Source: Sternotherus odoratus (Eukaryota > Chordata > Testudines > Kinosternidae). From it: a DNA stretch of 64,000 bases. Shown in pieces: positions 22,043 through 32,350 of the stretch (its first letter is position 1; each line of letters opens with the position of its first letter). The notes below the pieces were generated by a model. It did no database searches, was not told the origin of the DNA, and saw nothing but the letters and a program-made list of their open reading frames with translations. A program made the position numbers and the translations under genes. The stretch is from positions 41,196,133-41,260,132 of the forward strand of contig JAVMKO010000005.1 in the NCBI GenBank assembly GCA_032164245.1, given 5' to 3'.

Positions 22043-22284
22043 ATTACTATAATCTATAACATACACCTGCCTGCTAACCCTTAAGTAGTTTCCTACAACT
22101 TGTGTTATCCCTTATGCTTAACTTGCATTTAGCTCACACACTCTGATTACCTTCCCCAGACCTGTAGAAGAGCTCCGCGTAAGCTCAAAATCTTGTCCCT
22201 TCCACCAGCAGAAGTTGGTTCAATAAAAGATATTACTTCACTTGCTTTGTCTAATATTCACAGGTGAGGTTTTGAATATTTTCA

Positions 22285-22540
22285 TTTGTAATGCAGTACT
22301 ACCCAGGTGTCCCAAGTGAGATCAGTGCTCTACTGTGCTGGTCACTGCATGCACACCCTGCCCTGAAAAAGCTTATGATATAAATAGACAAGTAGTGGGA
22401 AGGGAAACTGAGGTGGAATTATTTTCCAAGGTCACACAGTGGGCCAGGGTCAGAGATGCCATTAGAACCCAGATCTTCTGTCTCCCAGTCCAGGGGGCCT
22501 GTCGATTAGAACACACTGCCTCTCATTCACACAGCACGAA
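22285..22540 (-). repeat. MIR-like SINE, nearly full length, minus strand
   Basis: Complement order: GTAATGCAGTACTACCCAGG at the 3' end, CCCTGAAAAAGCTTATGATA, GGGAAACTGAGGTGGAATT, AAGGTCACACAGTGGGCC, GAACCCAGATCTTCTG, and GATTAGAACACACTGCCTC at the tRNA-derived head. This is the reptile MIR-like architecture. Confidence 0.75.
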
Positions 22541-22589
22541 AGTGCCACTAACAGCTGTTTACCACAGGGACATGGAGAAGGAAAGCACC

Positions 22590-22642
22590 ATCTCAGTGTT
22601 GCCAACTCTCATGATTTTGTCGTGCATCTCATGATAATTATT
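22590..22642 (+). repeat. Fragment of a hAT MITE
   Basis: AGTGTTGCCAACTCTCATGA followed by CATCTCATGATAA matches the left end of the element at 45817-46130 (ACCAACACTCATGATTTT). It is cut short by a Penelope terminal fragment. Confidence 0.45.
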
Positions 22643-22735
22643 GAAGTGACAAAGAGTCCTGTGGTACCTTAAAGACTAAGTAACATATTGAAGCATAAGC
22701 TTTCGTGGGCTAATACCCACTTTGTCGGTGCATGC
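22643..22735 (-). mobile_element. Penelope-like terminal fragment
   Basis: GACAAAGAGTCCTGTGGTAC, CTTAAAGACTAAGTAACA and AAGCATAAGCTTTCGTGGGC match the terminal repeat seen at 52070-52115 and 53035-53110. No inverse partner follows. Confidence 0.6.
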
Positions 22736-22739
22736 AGTG

Positions 22740-24246
22740 GAAGATACAACATAATTTTATAGAGCCAAGATCCTGCAGACAAAAATGGCAAAGCACTTTG
22801 CTCAAAATTGGGAGAAAATAACTGTTCCCCAGTGCCATGTGGCTGTAGCCAATTATTTCTGTCCTGTGACACACGGATGAGTGCCACTGGCAGGCTGGTA
22901 TCAAAGAGGCTGAGAAAAACCACATACAGGCAACAGTGATGGAAAGCGTCTGTATGAAGTGCATATGACAGTGCAATGGAACTCAGTCTGCTGCAATATG
23001 ATATTTTACAGGAGACAATGATGGAGCATGGCCTCAACTCTCAGAATATTTCCCACAATCCATTGTCCGTGACAGCAGTGACAAAGTGTCAGCTTTCATA
23101 TATTACATTTAAGCGACACTTACTGTGCTAAATGCAGACTAGAATTAAAATGGAAATGACATAGATGTGCATTACACTGCCATTAATCTTGATGTCCTCA
23201 GTCTCATGCTGACAGTGGGCTTTGGGGCAGGAGAGTGGGGAAGAAGCAAGAGACTTGGTTTTCTATTCTTCTTATAATAAAACCGAGCATGGCTGTGAGT
23301 GCCGACACAACACAAACACACTGCCCATCAGTACAGGCCACAACGGGTCTGATGAAGGAGGCCAGATCTTTGTGTTGCCACCTCACCTAAAATGCTCCCT
23401 TGAGTGCATGTGCACACATTCTTTCCCATCTGAGGGCCTAATTTGGATAGCCATTACCTTGGCTGCATCCACATTGAGGGTATGGATGCCCTCAGAGGAC
23501 CTGGCCATTCCTCATGCAATTATATGGACATCTTAGAAAAAATAGACCCATAAGCCCAAATTCTACCCTCAGTTACACTCAGCTGACTTTAGTGGGACTG
23601 TACAGGATAGCTGAGGGTGGGGGATGCCAGGTCCAGCTAGAAATTGGGAAACCTCAGGAGACTGGTAGGTCCTGCTCTGTGCAGATGGAAGGTTGGATGC
23701 TTTCCTGAGCCACTTGGGTCTGCAAAGTTAGAGCTAAAACTTGAGTTAGAACTTGCCCTTGTGAGATTATCAGAGAATGCCTCAGACCAGCCATTGCCAA
23801 GATACTTCAGCCAGGCCCAGCAACTGCAGAGTTGCCTGGAAATGAACAACAATAGAAAAGGACTCATGGTATAAAATTCAGCTCTGGATCTCGAGTCTGA
23901 ATGCCAGGGCCAAGATGTTCAGGGTCAAGTTTAACCAAAATGACTAGTGATTTTGGGTTATGAACACCCACCCTCAGCCCCAGTTATAGTGTTTTCCTGG
24001 AGTACCCAAAGTCACTCCTTACTTTGGAAAATCTTGGTGTATGTGGATCTGGGACTTCAGTTCAGCCCATTATAAAGATTGGGATTTGTGGCTAGTGCTT
24101 AGCATACGGTAAATTCACACAAAAGGCCTAACACGGATGTAGGTTTAAACTGGTCATTGTTCCAGACCCCTTCAAAAAAATAACTCACAGCAAACACCCC
24201 CTGATTCTCCAGGCCATGCTACAACAGTTTTGTGAATACCAAGCAG
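22740..24246. other. Unique DNA without a recognised gene
   Basis: Frames up to 122 codons occur on the minus strand at 22669-23037 but have no domain or splice framing. No RNA gene seen. Confidence 0.4.
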
Positions 24247-24488
24247 ATGAAATGCATGGATCCCAAGGCCAGAAGGGTCCACTGTGATAATCTAGTCGGC
24301 CCTCCAGTATTGCACAGGCACGAGAACTTCCCAACAATAATTCCTAGAGCAGAAACATCCAATCTGGTTCTAAAAAGTGTCAGTGATGGAGAATCCACCA
24401 TGTCCCTTGGAAAATTGTTACAATGGCTAACTACCCTCCCTGTCAAAAATTTACACCTTATTTCCAATCTCAATTTTTTTAGCTTCAT
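24247..24488 (-). pseudogene. CR1 ORF2 C-terminus, decayed
   Basis: The minus frame reads KLKKLRLEIRCKFLTGRVVS, then NNFPRDMVDSPSLTLFRTRL, the typical CR1 end (RRFRLNIRKxFFTxRVxxHWNxLPxEVVxSPSLxxFKxRLD). Upstream portions are in other frames. Only the tail of the protein remains, without catalytic domains. Confidence 0.7.
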
Positions 24489-24950
24489 CTTCCAACCATT
24501 GGATCTTGCTATACATTTCTCTACTAGACCGAAGAGTCCATAATTAAATATTTGTCCCCCATGGAAATGCTTATAGGTTGTAATAAAATCACCCCTTAAT
24601 CTTCTCTTTGTTAAGATAAATAGATGGAGCTCCTTGAATCTATCGCTATAACCATGTTTCCTAATCTTGTAATCCTTCTTGTGGCTCTTCTCTGAACGCT
24701 CTCCAATTTATCAACATCCTTCTTGAATTGTGGGCACCAGAACAGGACACATTCCAGCATCAGTCACACCAGTGCAAAACACAGAGGTACAATAACCTCT
24801 CTGCTCCTATTCAAGATTCTCCTGTTTATGCATCCCAGGATCGCATTAGCTCTTTTGGCTACACACTGTCATTGTGGGAGATCATGTTCAGCCAGTTATC
24901 CACCACAATCCCCAAATATTTCTCAGGGCATTCGGAATCAGTCCCTGTAT
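24247..24950 (-). mobile_element. CR1 LINE fragment, minus strand
   Basis: Complement of a CR1 C-terminus and 3' region. Markers are CAGTGATGGAGAATCCACCA, AATTTACACCTTATTTCC, CTTCTTGAATTGTGGGCACC and GCATCCCAGGATCGCATTAG. This is a different CR1 subfamily from 20085-20800. The 3' end lies at the left, near 24247, and the element is 5' truncated at the right. Confidence 0.8.
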
Positions 24951-25084
24951 AGTTAGACCTTGGACACATGGGCAGGCACCAGAGACATCATGCTGTTCCC
25001 TGGAACCAAGGACCCTTGTAGCCCAGCTGCTCTCTTTTAAAGTATCCCTAACAAGACTTAGGCATTAGTCCAGGAAGGGGGCTG

Positions 25085-25640
25085 ACAACCCAAATGCTCC
25101 TTTGGGGCAGAGCAGGTATTTAATGCCTTGTCTCAGAGGGGTTTAGCTCTTTAAGGGGAGAGGAGTAGACCAGTCCCTTGTGACGCACTCTGCTCCCCTC
25201 CCCAGGTGGAGAATATGATCCAAGTCACATGACAGGAAGGTTTTGGGTTAACTCAGGCCTTTGAGCTGGTCATAAAACAGAAGCCAGCTGAGAACCAAGA
25301 GAGACTCCAGGTAGGAAGCCTTAGGATTGGTGATCAGTAGACAGCAGGGGGTGACCCAAAGGAGCCCAGGAGGGGCTGGCTGATAGGAGAGCCTGGGAAG
25401 AGGTTAAGAAATGAACCCAGGGGATGGGCTGAAGAGCGTTTGAAACTTGCAGAGAAGACAGAGCCTTAGAAAGCAGGGGCTGGGCCTAGCTTGAGCTTGG
25501 GTGGAAGGCTTTGGATTTGTTTTGGACTTGGGTACTCCAGAAGGGATGGGCTTTTTTTGGTAATAACTTTCCAACCTGAATAAGGGGAAACTGAGGCAGA
25601 CACTAGCCTGAAGCCAGTCCCTCAGAAATAAACTTTGTAA
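25085..25640 (+). repeat. Probable LTR-like repeat
   Basis: CTTTAAGGGGAGAGGAGTAG, GGTTTTGGGTTAACTCAGGC and GGAAACTGAGGCAGACACTA, followed by TCAGAAATAAACTTTGTAA, which has a polyadenylation-like AATAAA. It resembles other turtle LTR-type repeats, but no boundary or target duplication was found. Confidence 0.35.
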
Positions 25641-27365
25641 TCCCCTTGCTGGAAGTGGAGCAGATACATCCTATTCCAGGAACAAGGCCTTCCCAAAATT
25701 GGAATGAGGATTTAACCCCTCTGACTCAGGATGGCTCAGGCCTGCCAAAAGCTGACCAGACAGTCTCAGACCTCCCGCACAATCATGGTTCATTCAGTCT
25801 GGGGATGGGAGAAAGTTCAAGTAGCGTCTGCTTCTCATCAAAACACAGGTTCTCACAGCTGATAAATTTTTCACTCCCTGCAAAGCTGAGCCCCAGGGAG
25901 ACTACAAGGCACCTTGAGCTGAAATACAAGCAAAACTTCACCCTCCCAGCCCAAACACTGCTCCCCAGCTGCAACAGGGGAGAATTTATTCCCCTGACAA
26001 CACACCAAGCATGCTGCAACATGGGAGGGGAGAACTGAAGCGCTCAGGGCTGCATTCTGCCCTGCTCTCCTCTTGCTCAGGTGCACTGCAGGATACAGGT
26101 AGGATGGTGACCTAAAGAACAGCTGAGCATGAGAGGCAGGGAACTGGCTAATGCCCTGACAGCTCCTCTTTGCCTCAATGAGAAATTGACAGGCGGTTTA
26201 GAGACGTAAGTCACCCCCTCCCCCCCTCCTCTCTCTCTCACACACACACACAGTCCTGCCAATGGAGGCTCAGATTCAACAATGTTTAGGCACATGCTGC
26301 CTAACTTTGCACCTTCCAGTAGTCCCATGGACTTCAATAGAACAATTCATGTGCTTAAGTGAGTTACTGAACCAGGGCTAAACTCCAGAGCCTAGTGCAT
26401 ACAAGAGTCAGGAAATTGTCAATTAGCAATTAAGACCAGCCTTAACTCTGCCCCTCATGCCACTACCCCGCCCTCCTTCACAAAGAAGTATTCTCATCCA
26501 GGGGCCATACCTACTAGCTAATTTCCTTTTCTCTTTTCCTGTCCCCACCACACCACGGAGCTTGGAAGGAGGGAGAGAAATACCCGTAGTGTCTGGAAAG
26601 TTGAAGATAACGCTTAAGCTTTGTTACACCAAGGCGGCTTCGCTAAGCTCCCGCGACCTTGAGCGAGAGCTGCAGCTCAGTTTCCTCTCCAAAAGACTTG
26701 AATAAAGTGAAAAATTGTTTCCGTATAAAATGTGATATTGGGACATTGTTCGTGAATATATTGAGTTTAAGTCAAATGCTCTGCATCCTCAAATCCGGCT
26801 GATTAATAATTAGAACCAGAAATTCTGTCTTTACGCTAATGTGTTTAGGAAAACTGATGGATTTAATTTTTTTTATCAGCCAAAAATAAGAAAATGTAAT
26901 CTTTCTTAAAGTATCTAATGCAACAATGCAGAATAATTAGTTTCTCTGAAAACAGGCATAATGGGGCAGAATAATAAATCACTTTCTGTTTTGTGTCTGC
27001 TCATCTGATGGAGGAGATTTACTATAGTGAATAGTGCATGGTGCTGTAGGAAGTATCAGAGAATAAAAGACATCTATAAGGGGATAACATCTTCCCAGCA
27101 GTATGTTCTAAAGGAGCATTTCATCTCGAGTGACAGGGATGTGTCCCAGGTATTCTTTACACCAGTGAGGATTACAACCTGCCAGATACATCATCCCCTA
27201 AAGCTCTGGCCCTGCGTCTTCAATAGCAACATTCCCATTGACTTCAGTGGGTGCAGCACAGAGCCCGACTTATATTAAGTCATATTTTTGTCTTCTCCCA
27301 AGTCTTGCATCCGATACACTCAACATGCCTTACAAATAGTAATGAACGGAGCCTGCTCGTACCCC
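25641..27365. other. Mostly unique DNA
   Basis: Includes a (CA)n tract at 26238-26252 and a palindromic-repeat fragment at about 26265-26400 (CAACAATGTTTAGGCACATG, TTCATGTGCTTAAGTGAG). A frame at 25646-26038 (130 codons) lacks domains. Confidence 0.4.
26700..27020. promoter_or_regulatory. Candidate conserved non-coding element
   Basis: A repeat-free, AT-rich block with CTGATTAATAATTAGAACC, TTACGCTAATGTGTTTAGG and AATGCAGAATAATTAGTTTC, all homeodomain-type cores. It is sharply less repetitive than its flanks. Function is inferred from composition only. Confidence 0.25.
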
Positions 27366-27369
27366 TCTC

Positions 27370-27520
27370 AGGTGGGCAGCAGGATCCTCTTTTTATAGGT
27401 AGGTAAACTAAGGCACAGTGAGACAAAGTGACTTGACTAAGGCCTTGCACCTGGCAGATCTGGGCCTAGAATCAAGAACACTGAATGCCCAGGTGATTAG
27501 ACCTTGCACCATGCTCCTTT
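27370..27520 (-). repeat. MIR-like SINE, minus strand
   Basis: TAGGTAAACTAAGGCACAGT, GTGACTTGACTAAGGCCTTG, GGCCTAGAATCAAGAACACT and GATTAGACCTTGCACCATGC are the complement of the MIR core and head. Confidence 0.65.
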
Positions 27521-27889
27521 GATAGCGTTACAGGGACAGACTCAGAAATCTCAGCAGGCCATGGGGATTTTTGAACAGCTGCAGTTTGTCTTTAAAAGCA
27601 AGTGTGTTTTTCTATGTTATGCTTTTACTGACTTTTTTTTTTGGTGTGTGGGGGGGTCCCTCTTTGACAGGATCTTCACTGCAAACAGTGAAGTTAATTT
27701 CATTCAGCTATTCCGGGGTGTCCAGGGCAGGATCCTGCCACTCTCTATTGACGGTGACCGTTCTGTTTGTATATCAACCTCAGGGCTGAGCGTACCATTC
27801 AGTTTTACTTTTTTTACCCCAGTAGAGTTATTGCTGCTTTGCCCCAGTGAAACTGAGAGCAGGATCAGTCCCTTTGTGTTTAGATGTGG

Positions 27890-28112
27890 CCAATATTAGG
27901 AAAAACGTTTTCACTAGGAGGGTGGTGAAGCATTGGAATGGGTTACCTAGGGAGGTGGTAGAATCACCTTCCTTAGAGGTTTTTAAGGTCAGGCTTGATA
28001 AAGCCCTGGCTGGAATGATTTAGTTGGGGATTGGTCCTGCTTTAAGCAGGGGGTTGGACTAGATGACCTCCAGAGGTCCCTTCCAACCCTAATATTCTAT
28101 GATTCTAAGATT
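27890..28112 (+). mobile_element. CR1 LINE 3' end
   Basis: AACGTTTTCACTAGGAGGGT, GGTGAAGCATTGGAATGGG, AGGTTTTTAAGGTCAGGC and the tail TTGGACTAGATGACCTCCAG, ending ATTCTATGATTCTAAGATTC. The coding remnant is only the last ~40 residues ([18 protein letters not shown]). It is about 90% like the equivalent part of 20585-20795. Confidence 0.85.
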
Positions 28113-28649
28113 CTAATACTTGTAACAAGTTTCAGCATGTTCTTTAATGGAAGGACAGCTTCTGCTCACTTTTTTGGTCTTCATGCCGTGGAGATGATGG
28201 TGGAGCAGGCTGGGGGTGAGATGGGGAAAGCTACAGTTAATTTGGGTACTCTTGGAGGCATTTCACACCGAGTTAGTGACTTGAGGTAAGGTTGCATGGA
28301 AGCAGCTGAGCTGTTAGACTCAAATGGATTTTTCTCCTTAGTCGATTTGACTCGCTTCATATGGAAAGTCCAGGGTCCATGTAATTCTTGATGATTTCTC
28401 AGGGGCACAAGTCGAGGTACATTTATTTTGTGCATGGCAATGGCAAATGGTCTGCAGTTCTCTATGTGGTAGGGCAACTTAAATCCATCCCTTCTCACCA
28501 GTTGTAAGGCTGCTGATCCGAGCCAATAACAATCTCCAGGAAACACGTTATGATGGCTCTGAAAAGGCCCATTATAATAATACCACCTACTTTCCGTTAA
28601 TAATTTCATCCTGTAATGGCATGTCTACCCCACATAGGACTGGAGGCTT
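28113..28649. other. Unique DNA with a 142-codon minus frame
   Basis: The minus frame at 28181-28609 is the longest one not explained by a repeat or compositional bias. It begins MKLLTESRWYYYNGPFQ and has two aromatic-rich stretches, but no domain that I know. A host gene cannot be supported. It may be chance or an old transposon relic. Confidence 0.3.
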
Positions 28650-29480
28650 TAAGGTAGCCAGAGGAGCCTATTAACTCCACAAGCTGCATCTAGAGGCAGA
28701 GCCAGGCAGCAGGGAATTAATTGCAAGCAGGTTCAGCTGTGCAGGAGAAGGCAGGGCCTATAAAGCCAAGAAGCTGGCAACAGGTAGGAACTGCTGCTGG
28801 AAAGGACAGTCACTTCCTGGGAAAAGGGAGGTGGGTTTAGAGCAGTTATGCCCAGAGAGAGATGGGGAACCAGGATGGTAGGAAGCAGTCTAGGGAATGA
28901 GCAGTGAGGGATGGGACAGGAAAGCCCAGAACTGCTGAGTTGAGGGCCCCTGGATTGGAAGATGGAGTAGAGGGCGGGCCTGGATTCCCCTACCAGCCAC
29001 TGAAGAAGTGGCACCTAAGGCAGCGAATGGGAAGACTGCCTAGGGCTGCCACAGGAAAGACCACAATATACTCCGGAAGGGGGAAAATGCTGAGTGGCCT
29101 GGCCAGAGGGTTGAATCACAAAGAGGACACTTTCAAGAATAGCAGCTGTGTTAGTCTGTATCCGTAAAGAAAGCCAGGAATACTTGTAGCACCTTAGAGA
29201 CTAACTAGTTTATTTCAGCATAAACTTTCATGCATCCGATGAAGTGAGCTATAGCTCACGAAAGCTTATGCTGAAATAAACTAGTTAGTCTCTAAGGTGC
29301 TACAAGTATTCCTGGCTTTCTTCTCAAAGAGGACACTGTGGTTCCTGGAATGAGAGAGGAGCCACAGACCTGAGAGAGAGATGGTGTGTGATCCTGAGAA
29401 CAGGCGTCAGCCTTGAGAGCTAATCCCCAGAGTGAGCAGGAAGCACCAGACAAGTAGTGCACCCCATGACACACCCCAAA
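28650..29480 (+). repeat. LTR-like repeat, split by a Penelope fold-back
   Basis: Contains GCCAGGCAGCAGGGAATTAA, then GATGGAGTAGAGGGCGGGCC, shared with 35520-35545 and with 15212 on the other strand, then GCACCTAAGGCAGCGAATGG. Sequence interrupted at 29131 resumes at 29338 (GTGGTTCCTGGAATGAGAGA). This is the same unclassified high-copy family. Confidence 0.5.
29132..29324. mobile_element. Penelope-like fold-back with perfect 13-bp TSD
   Basis: CAAAGAGGACACT is duplicated at 29119-29131 and 29325-29337. The arms 29166-29229 and 29260-29322 are inverted copies, with AGCACCTTAGAGACTAACTA and its inverse. The centre holds GCATCCGATGAAGTGAGC. A unique leader (AGCAGCTGTGTTAGTCTG) precedes the left arm. 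No coding capacity. Confidence 0.8.
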
Positions 29481-31018
29481 GACTTTTACAGCTTTTTAAA
29501 GTCAATATATACACAAGTATTACTTTGCCCAACACTGATTTGCAGCCTACTCTGGAGTGGAACAGGACAGCTATTTAGCGGCGCACCAATGCTACACCAT
29601 AAGTTAGGGCACAAAATAAAAAAAGAATAATGCATCTGACTGAAACTGAAGTGGGAAGTTAAGCAGACAGGATATCAATATCCAATGGGGCTAGGACACC
29701 CTTGCCAAATGAGCATATTGAGTAGAGCTGCTGTTCTACTTCTTATCTGAAAGTCAGCCATTACTCCAATGCAGCAGGCACAGTGAGCAGTTTTGGCATC
29801 CGCTTCATACAGACTCACTCTGAAGAGCACCTAATATGGTGTCATCAGCATCAATTGTCTGGTGCCCTGGGTTTAACCCAGTCCAAACCTGTTTCAGCTT
29901 GCAAGGTCTGAGGGGATTACATTGATATGAGGCGCAACCATTGCAGGAACAAAATGTTTCCTTTGTAAGTAAACAGCGTAATCTAATAATTAAACTACAC
30001 CACACACAAATAAATAGTCAAGGCCTTATCCCGGCATACAAAAGAAAGCCAAAAAAGGGAAATGGATGAACAGTCACTAATGTTACAGAGAAAGAGATAT
30101 CAAAATCTACCGGCTGGTGCACAACACTGTCCTCTACTGGATAAAATCAAAATTGCTCAACTGTGTGTCATAGGCTCTATACCGCAAACACCCAATTGGA
30201 ATTCTATTTCAGCTCAGTTAGCAGGGGCCTGTGTTTCTGGAACAGCAGACTAGAGCTTGATCCTCACTGTCACTCCAAGGCCCATGGTGTGCAACATGTT
30301 AATAGCTGTGGCTGCAGATTTGGTTCTAGTATGTTAGGTGGTATTAGACATAACTCCTTGCACAATGTATTGGTGGGAATTGTTTTCCACAATGGCCGTT
30401 CTTTCAGTTTTCAACCACTTGACCTGGCTGTCTCAATGGGGCATGTGTCTGATCCAGCACTGGACTTGTTTACTGTTTAAGTTGTTACCAGCTCTTTGGA
30501 ACACTATTCAAGCTGTCAAAAATCAGTGTCATGGGAAAATTACCACTTAATGTATGCAACAAGTCACACCTACACCGCACAAAGGCAGAATTATGCAGTA
30601 ACGTCAAACGGATCACAGTCGTCTATCACCTGACACGTACCCTTCATAAACACGGACATCTCCACAGCAGCCAAGTTACGGCAAATGCAACTTGTGGACA
30701 GTCAGAGTTGTCATGCCAGCTACCCCACCCCTAAGACACAAAAGTATGCCGCTTGCCACGCTCCCCAAACAAAAAATGTTTGTGTCACAGTCTGGATATG
30801 GTGGTAATGGAGAAGGCAATGCTGGTGAAATATGGGCAGCACTTCAATCCTTGGCCTCTGCTTATGAACATCTCTGAGAACATGTCCGAGGCAGCCAGAC
30901 CTGCAGCTCCTCATTCCTTTCCTCCCATAATGCAAGGGGAATTATAACAGCTTGCTGTGTTCCTCTGAGCCACTTCCAGCACTGGGGTGTAACTGTTAGA
31001 AGGGACAGAGATGCGGCT
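29481..31018. other. Unique DNA without a recognised gene
   Basis: No splice-framed exon, RNA gene or confident repeat. Frames of up to 105 codons (30163-30480) show no domain. The 30560-30960 part looks vaguely coding-like on the minus strand, but I cannot assign it. Confidence 0.4.
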
Positions 31019-31019
31019 C

Positions 31020-31265
31020 TCAGGGAGGTTGGCCTGATGGTTAGGGGCCTACATAAGGGCTTAGGAGACCTTGGTTCAATTCCCTACTCTGCCACAGATT
31101 ACTGGTGTGACCTTGTCTAAGTCTCTTAGCCTTCCTGCTCTGCAAGTGCCCCATTGTACAAGGGGGACAATAACCCTGCCTTGTGGGGATGTTTTGAGAA
31201 TAAACACGCTAAAGATTGTGAGGTGCTCAGAAACTAGGGTGATGGGAGCCCTATACATACCTAAG
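31020..31265 (+). repeat. MIR-like SINE, full length
   Basis: TGATGGTTAGGGGCCTACAT head, GGTTCAATTCCCTACTCTGC B-box-like core, TGTGACCTTGTCTAAGTCTC, AATAACCCTGCCTTGTGGGG and AGGTGCTCAGAAACTAGGG tail. Confidence 0.75.
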
Positions 31266-31284
31266 ATAAACAGAGCCTACCCAA

Positions 31285-31345
31285 TAATGCCCAGTGAAAT
31301 CAATGGAAAGACTCCCAGTGACTTCAGTGGGCAGTGGTTCAGCCT
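31285..31345. repeat. CAATGGAAAGACTCCCAGTG palindromic fragment
   Basis: Half-copy of the reptile palindromic repeat with AAATCAATGG and GACTTCAGTGGGCAGTGG blocks. A similar fragment lies at about 27226-27270. Confidence 0.35.
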
Positions 31346-31639
31346 TAGCTGGAGAACTGGTGTTGCATAAGAAATGGTCACTCTTAGACTTTCGCCTTAT
31401 AGGTCACCCTTCCCGCTGGCAATAGAGAGATCTGTCAATAGGTGATCACCACAACTTCCACTCACCGCCAACCAGGGCTGGTTTCAAACAAGCAGGAGTT
31501 CTCCCCTATATCCTGTTGCCAAGCCCTTAACCATCCAAACTCATAAAACTGTATTTTTAAAATGTTCCATTGGTCAAAGGCCGTGAGAAAATTCACCTTA
31601 GGGATTTATGTTTATAACAAGGAAGCAAAATTACCAGCC

Positions 31640-31905
31640 GTAAGCAGCAAGCAGAGGAAGGGTAGCACTGGACTGGGACTTAGGAGGTCTGGGTTCAACT
31701 CCCAGCTCTCCCCCACACTCTGTGTGTGACCTTGGGTAAATTTCTGTGCCTCAGTTTCCCATCTAATATCAGGATAATAATCATGCATTTCTCTGAACTC
31801 TCTATTTAGAGTGCAATCTCTGTGGGTAAGGGGCTGCCTTTTACTGCATGTGTGTACAATGCCTGGCACCTTTACATGCTACTGGAATAAGAATAACATT
31901 AACAG
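31640..31905 (+). repeat. MIR-like SINE, full length
   Basis: CTGGGTTCAACTCCCAGCTC, TGTGTGTGACCTTGGGTAAA, GTGCCTCAGTTTCCCATC and the reptile-type 3' portion GCAATCTCTGTGGGTAAGGG with GTACAATGCCTGGCACC. It ends near AATAAGAATAACATTA. Confidence 0.8.
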
Positions 31906-31924
31906 AAAGACTCCCCAACTTGGG

Positions 31925-32350
31925 GCTCAGGCTAGTCTGATGGCTGAGTGTGGAGACAGACTTCCAGGGGGTGACTGGCACTAGTGGCTGATTTCCTGCT
32001 GCCCAACTGGGTAAGGGGAGTACTTGGCCCTTATAAGGAGGGCTGGAGGAAGCAGCAAGGGAGCTATTTGTCCGGGGATCCCTGAAGGAAACAGCTTATG
32101 CAGCTGCTAGTTGAGGGACCTAAGGCGTTCAGCAAACCCAGGGGGAAAGCTGAGCTAATGTTAACCCTTGTTCACCAGAGGGCCAGAGTGGGTCTTATAG
32201 CGATAAGTCAGAAGGGTGGTTCTAAACAACCTGGGATTTGGGACTGTCCAGACAGTGAACTTCCATGTTCAGGAGAGTTAGGAGCCAGCCAGCCTGCAAT
32301 GCAGCCAGCCTGAGCACAAAGCTGACTGTGAGAAACTCAGCCCTTAAGGA
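31925..32350 (+). repeat. Probable LTR-like repeat segment
   Basis: CTGCCCAACTGGGTAAGGGG, GGCCCTTATAAGGAGGGCTG (TATA-like) and GGAAGCAGCAAGGGAGC resemble the recurrent turtle family. Boundaries are not defined. Confidence 0.3.

Larger units (their letters stand above)
19545..22255. mobile_element. Composite Penelope-like element with nested insertions
   Basis: The left arm (19545-19830, minus) carries ATATCTTTTATTGGGCCAGC and AAGCTTTCGAGCTACACAGA. The right arm ends AGAAGTTGGTTCAATAAAAG at about 22235, the inverse of the left arm. Minus-strand element sequence resumes at 21313-21455 (GCTCACCTTTTGAACAAG, CAGGTTTCCTTTGAGGACG) and plus-strand sequence begins by about 21475. Between the two minus pieces sit an LTR-like block and a CR1. 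The result is a Penelope-like element with inverted terminal copies, later broken by younger insertions. Confidence 0.7.
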
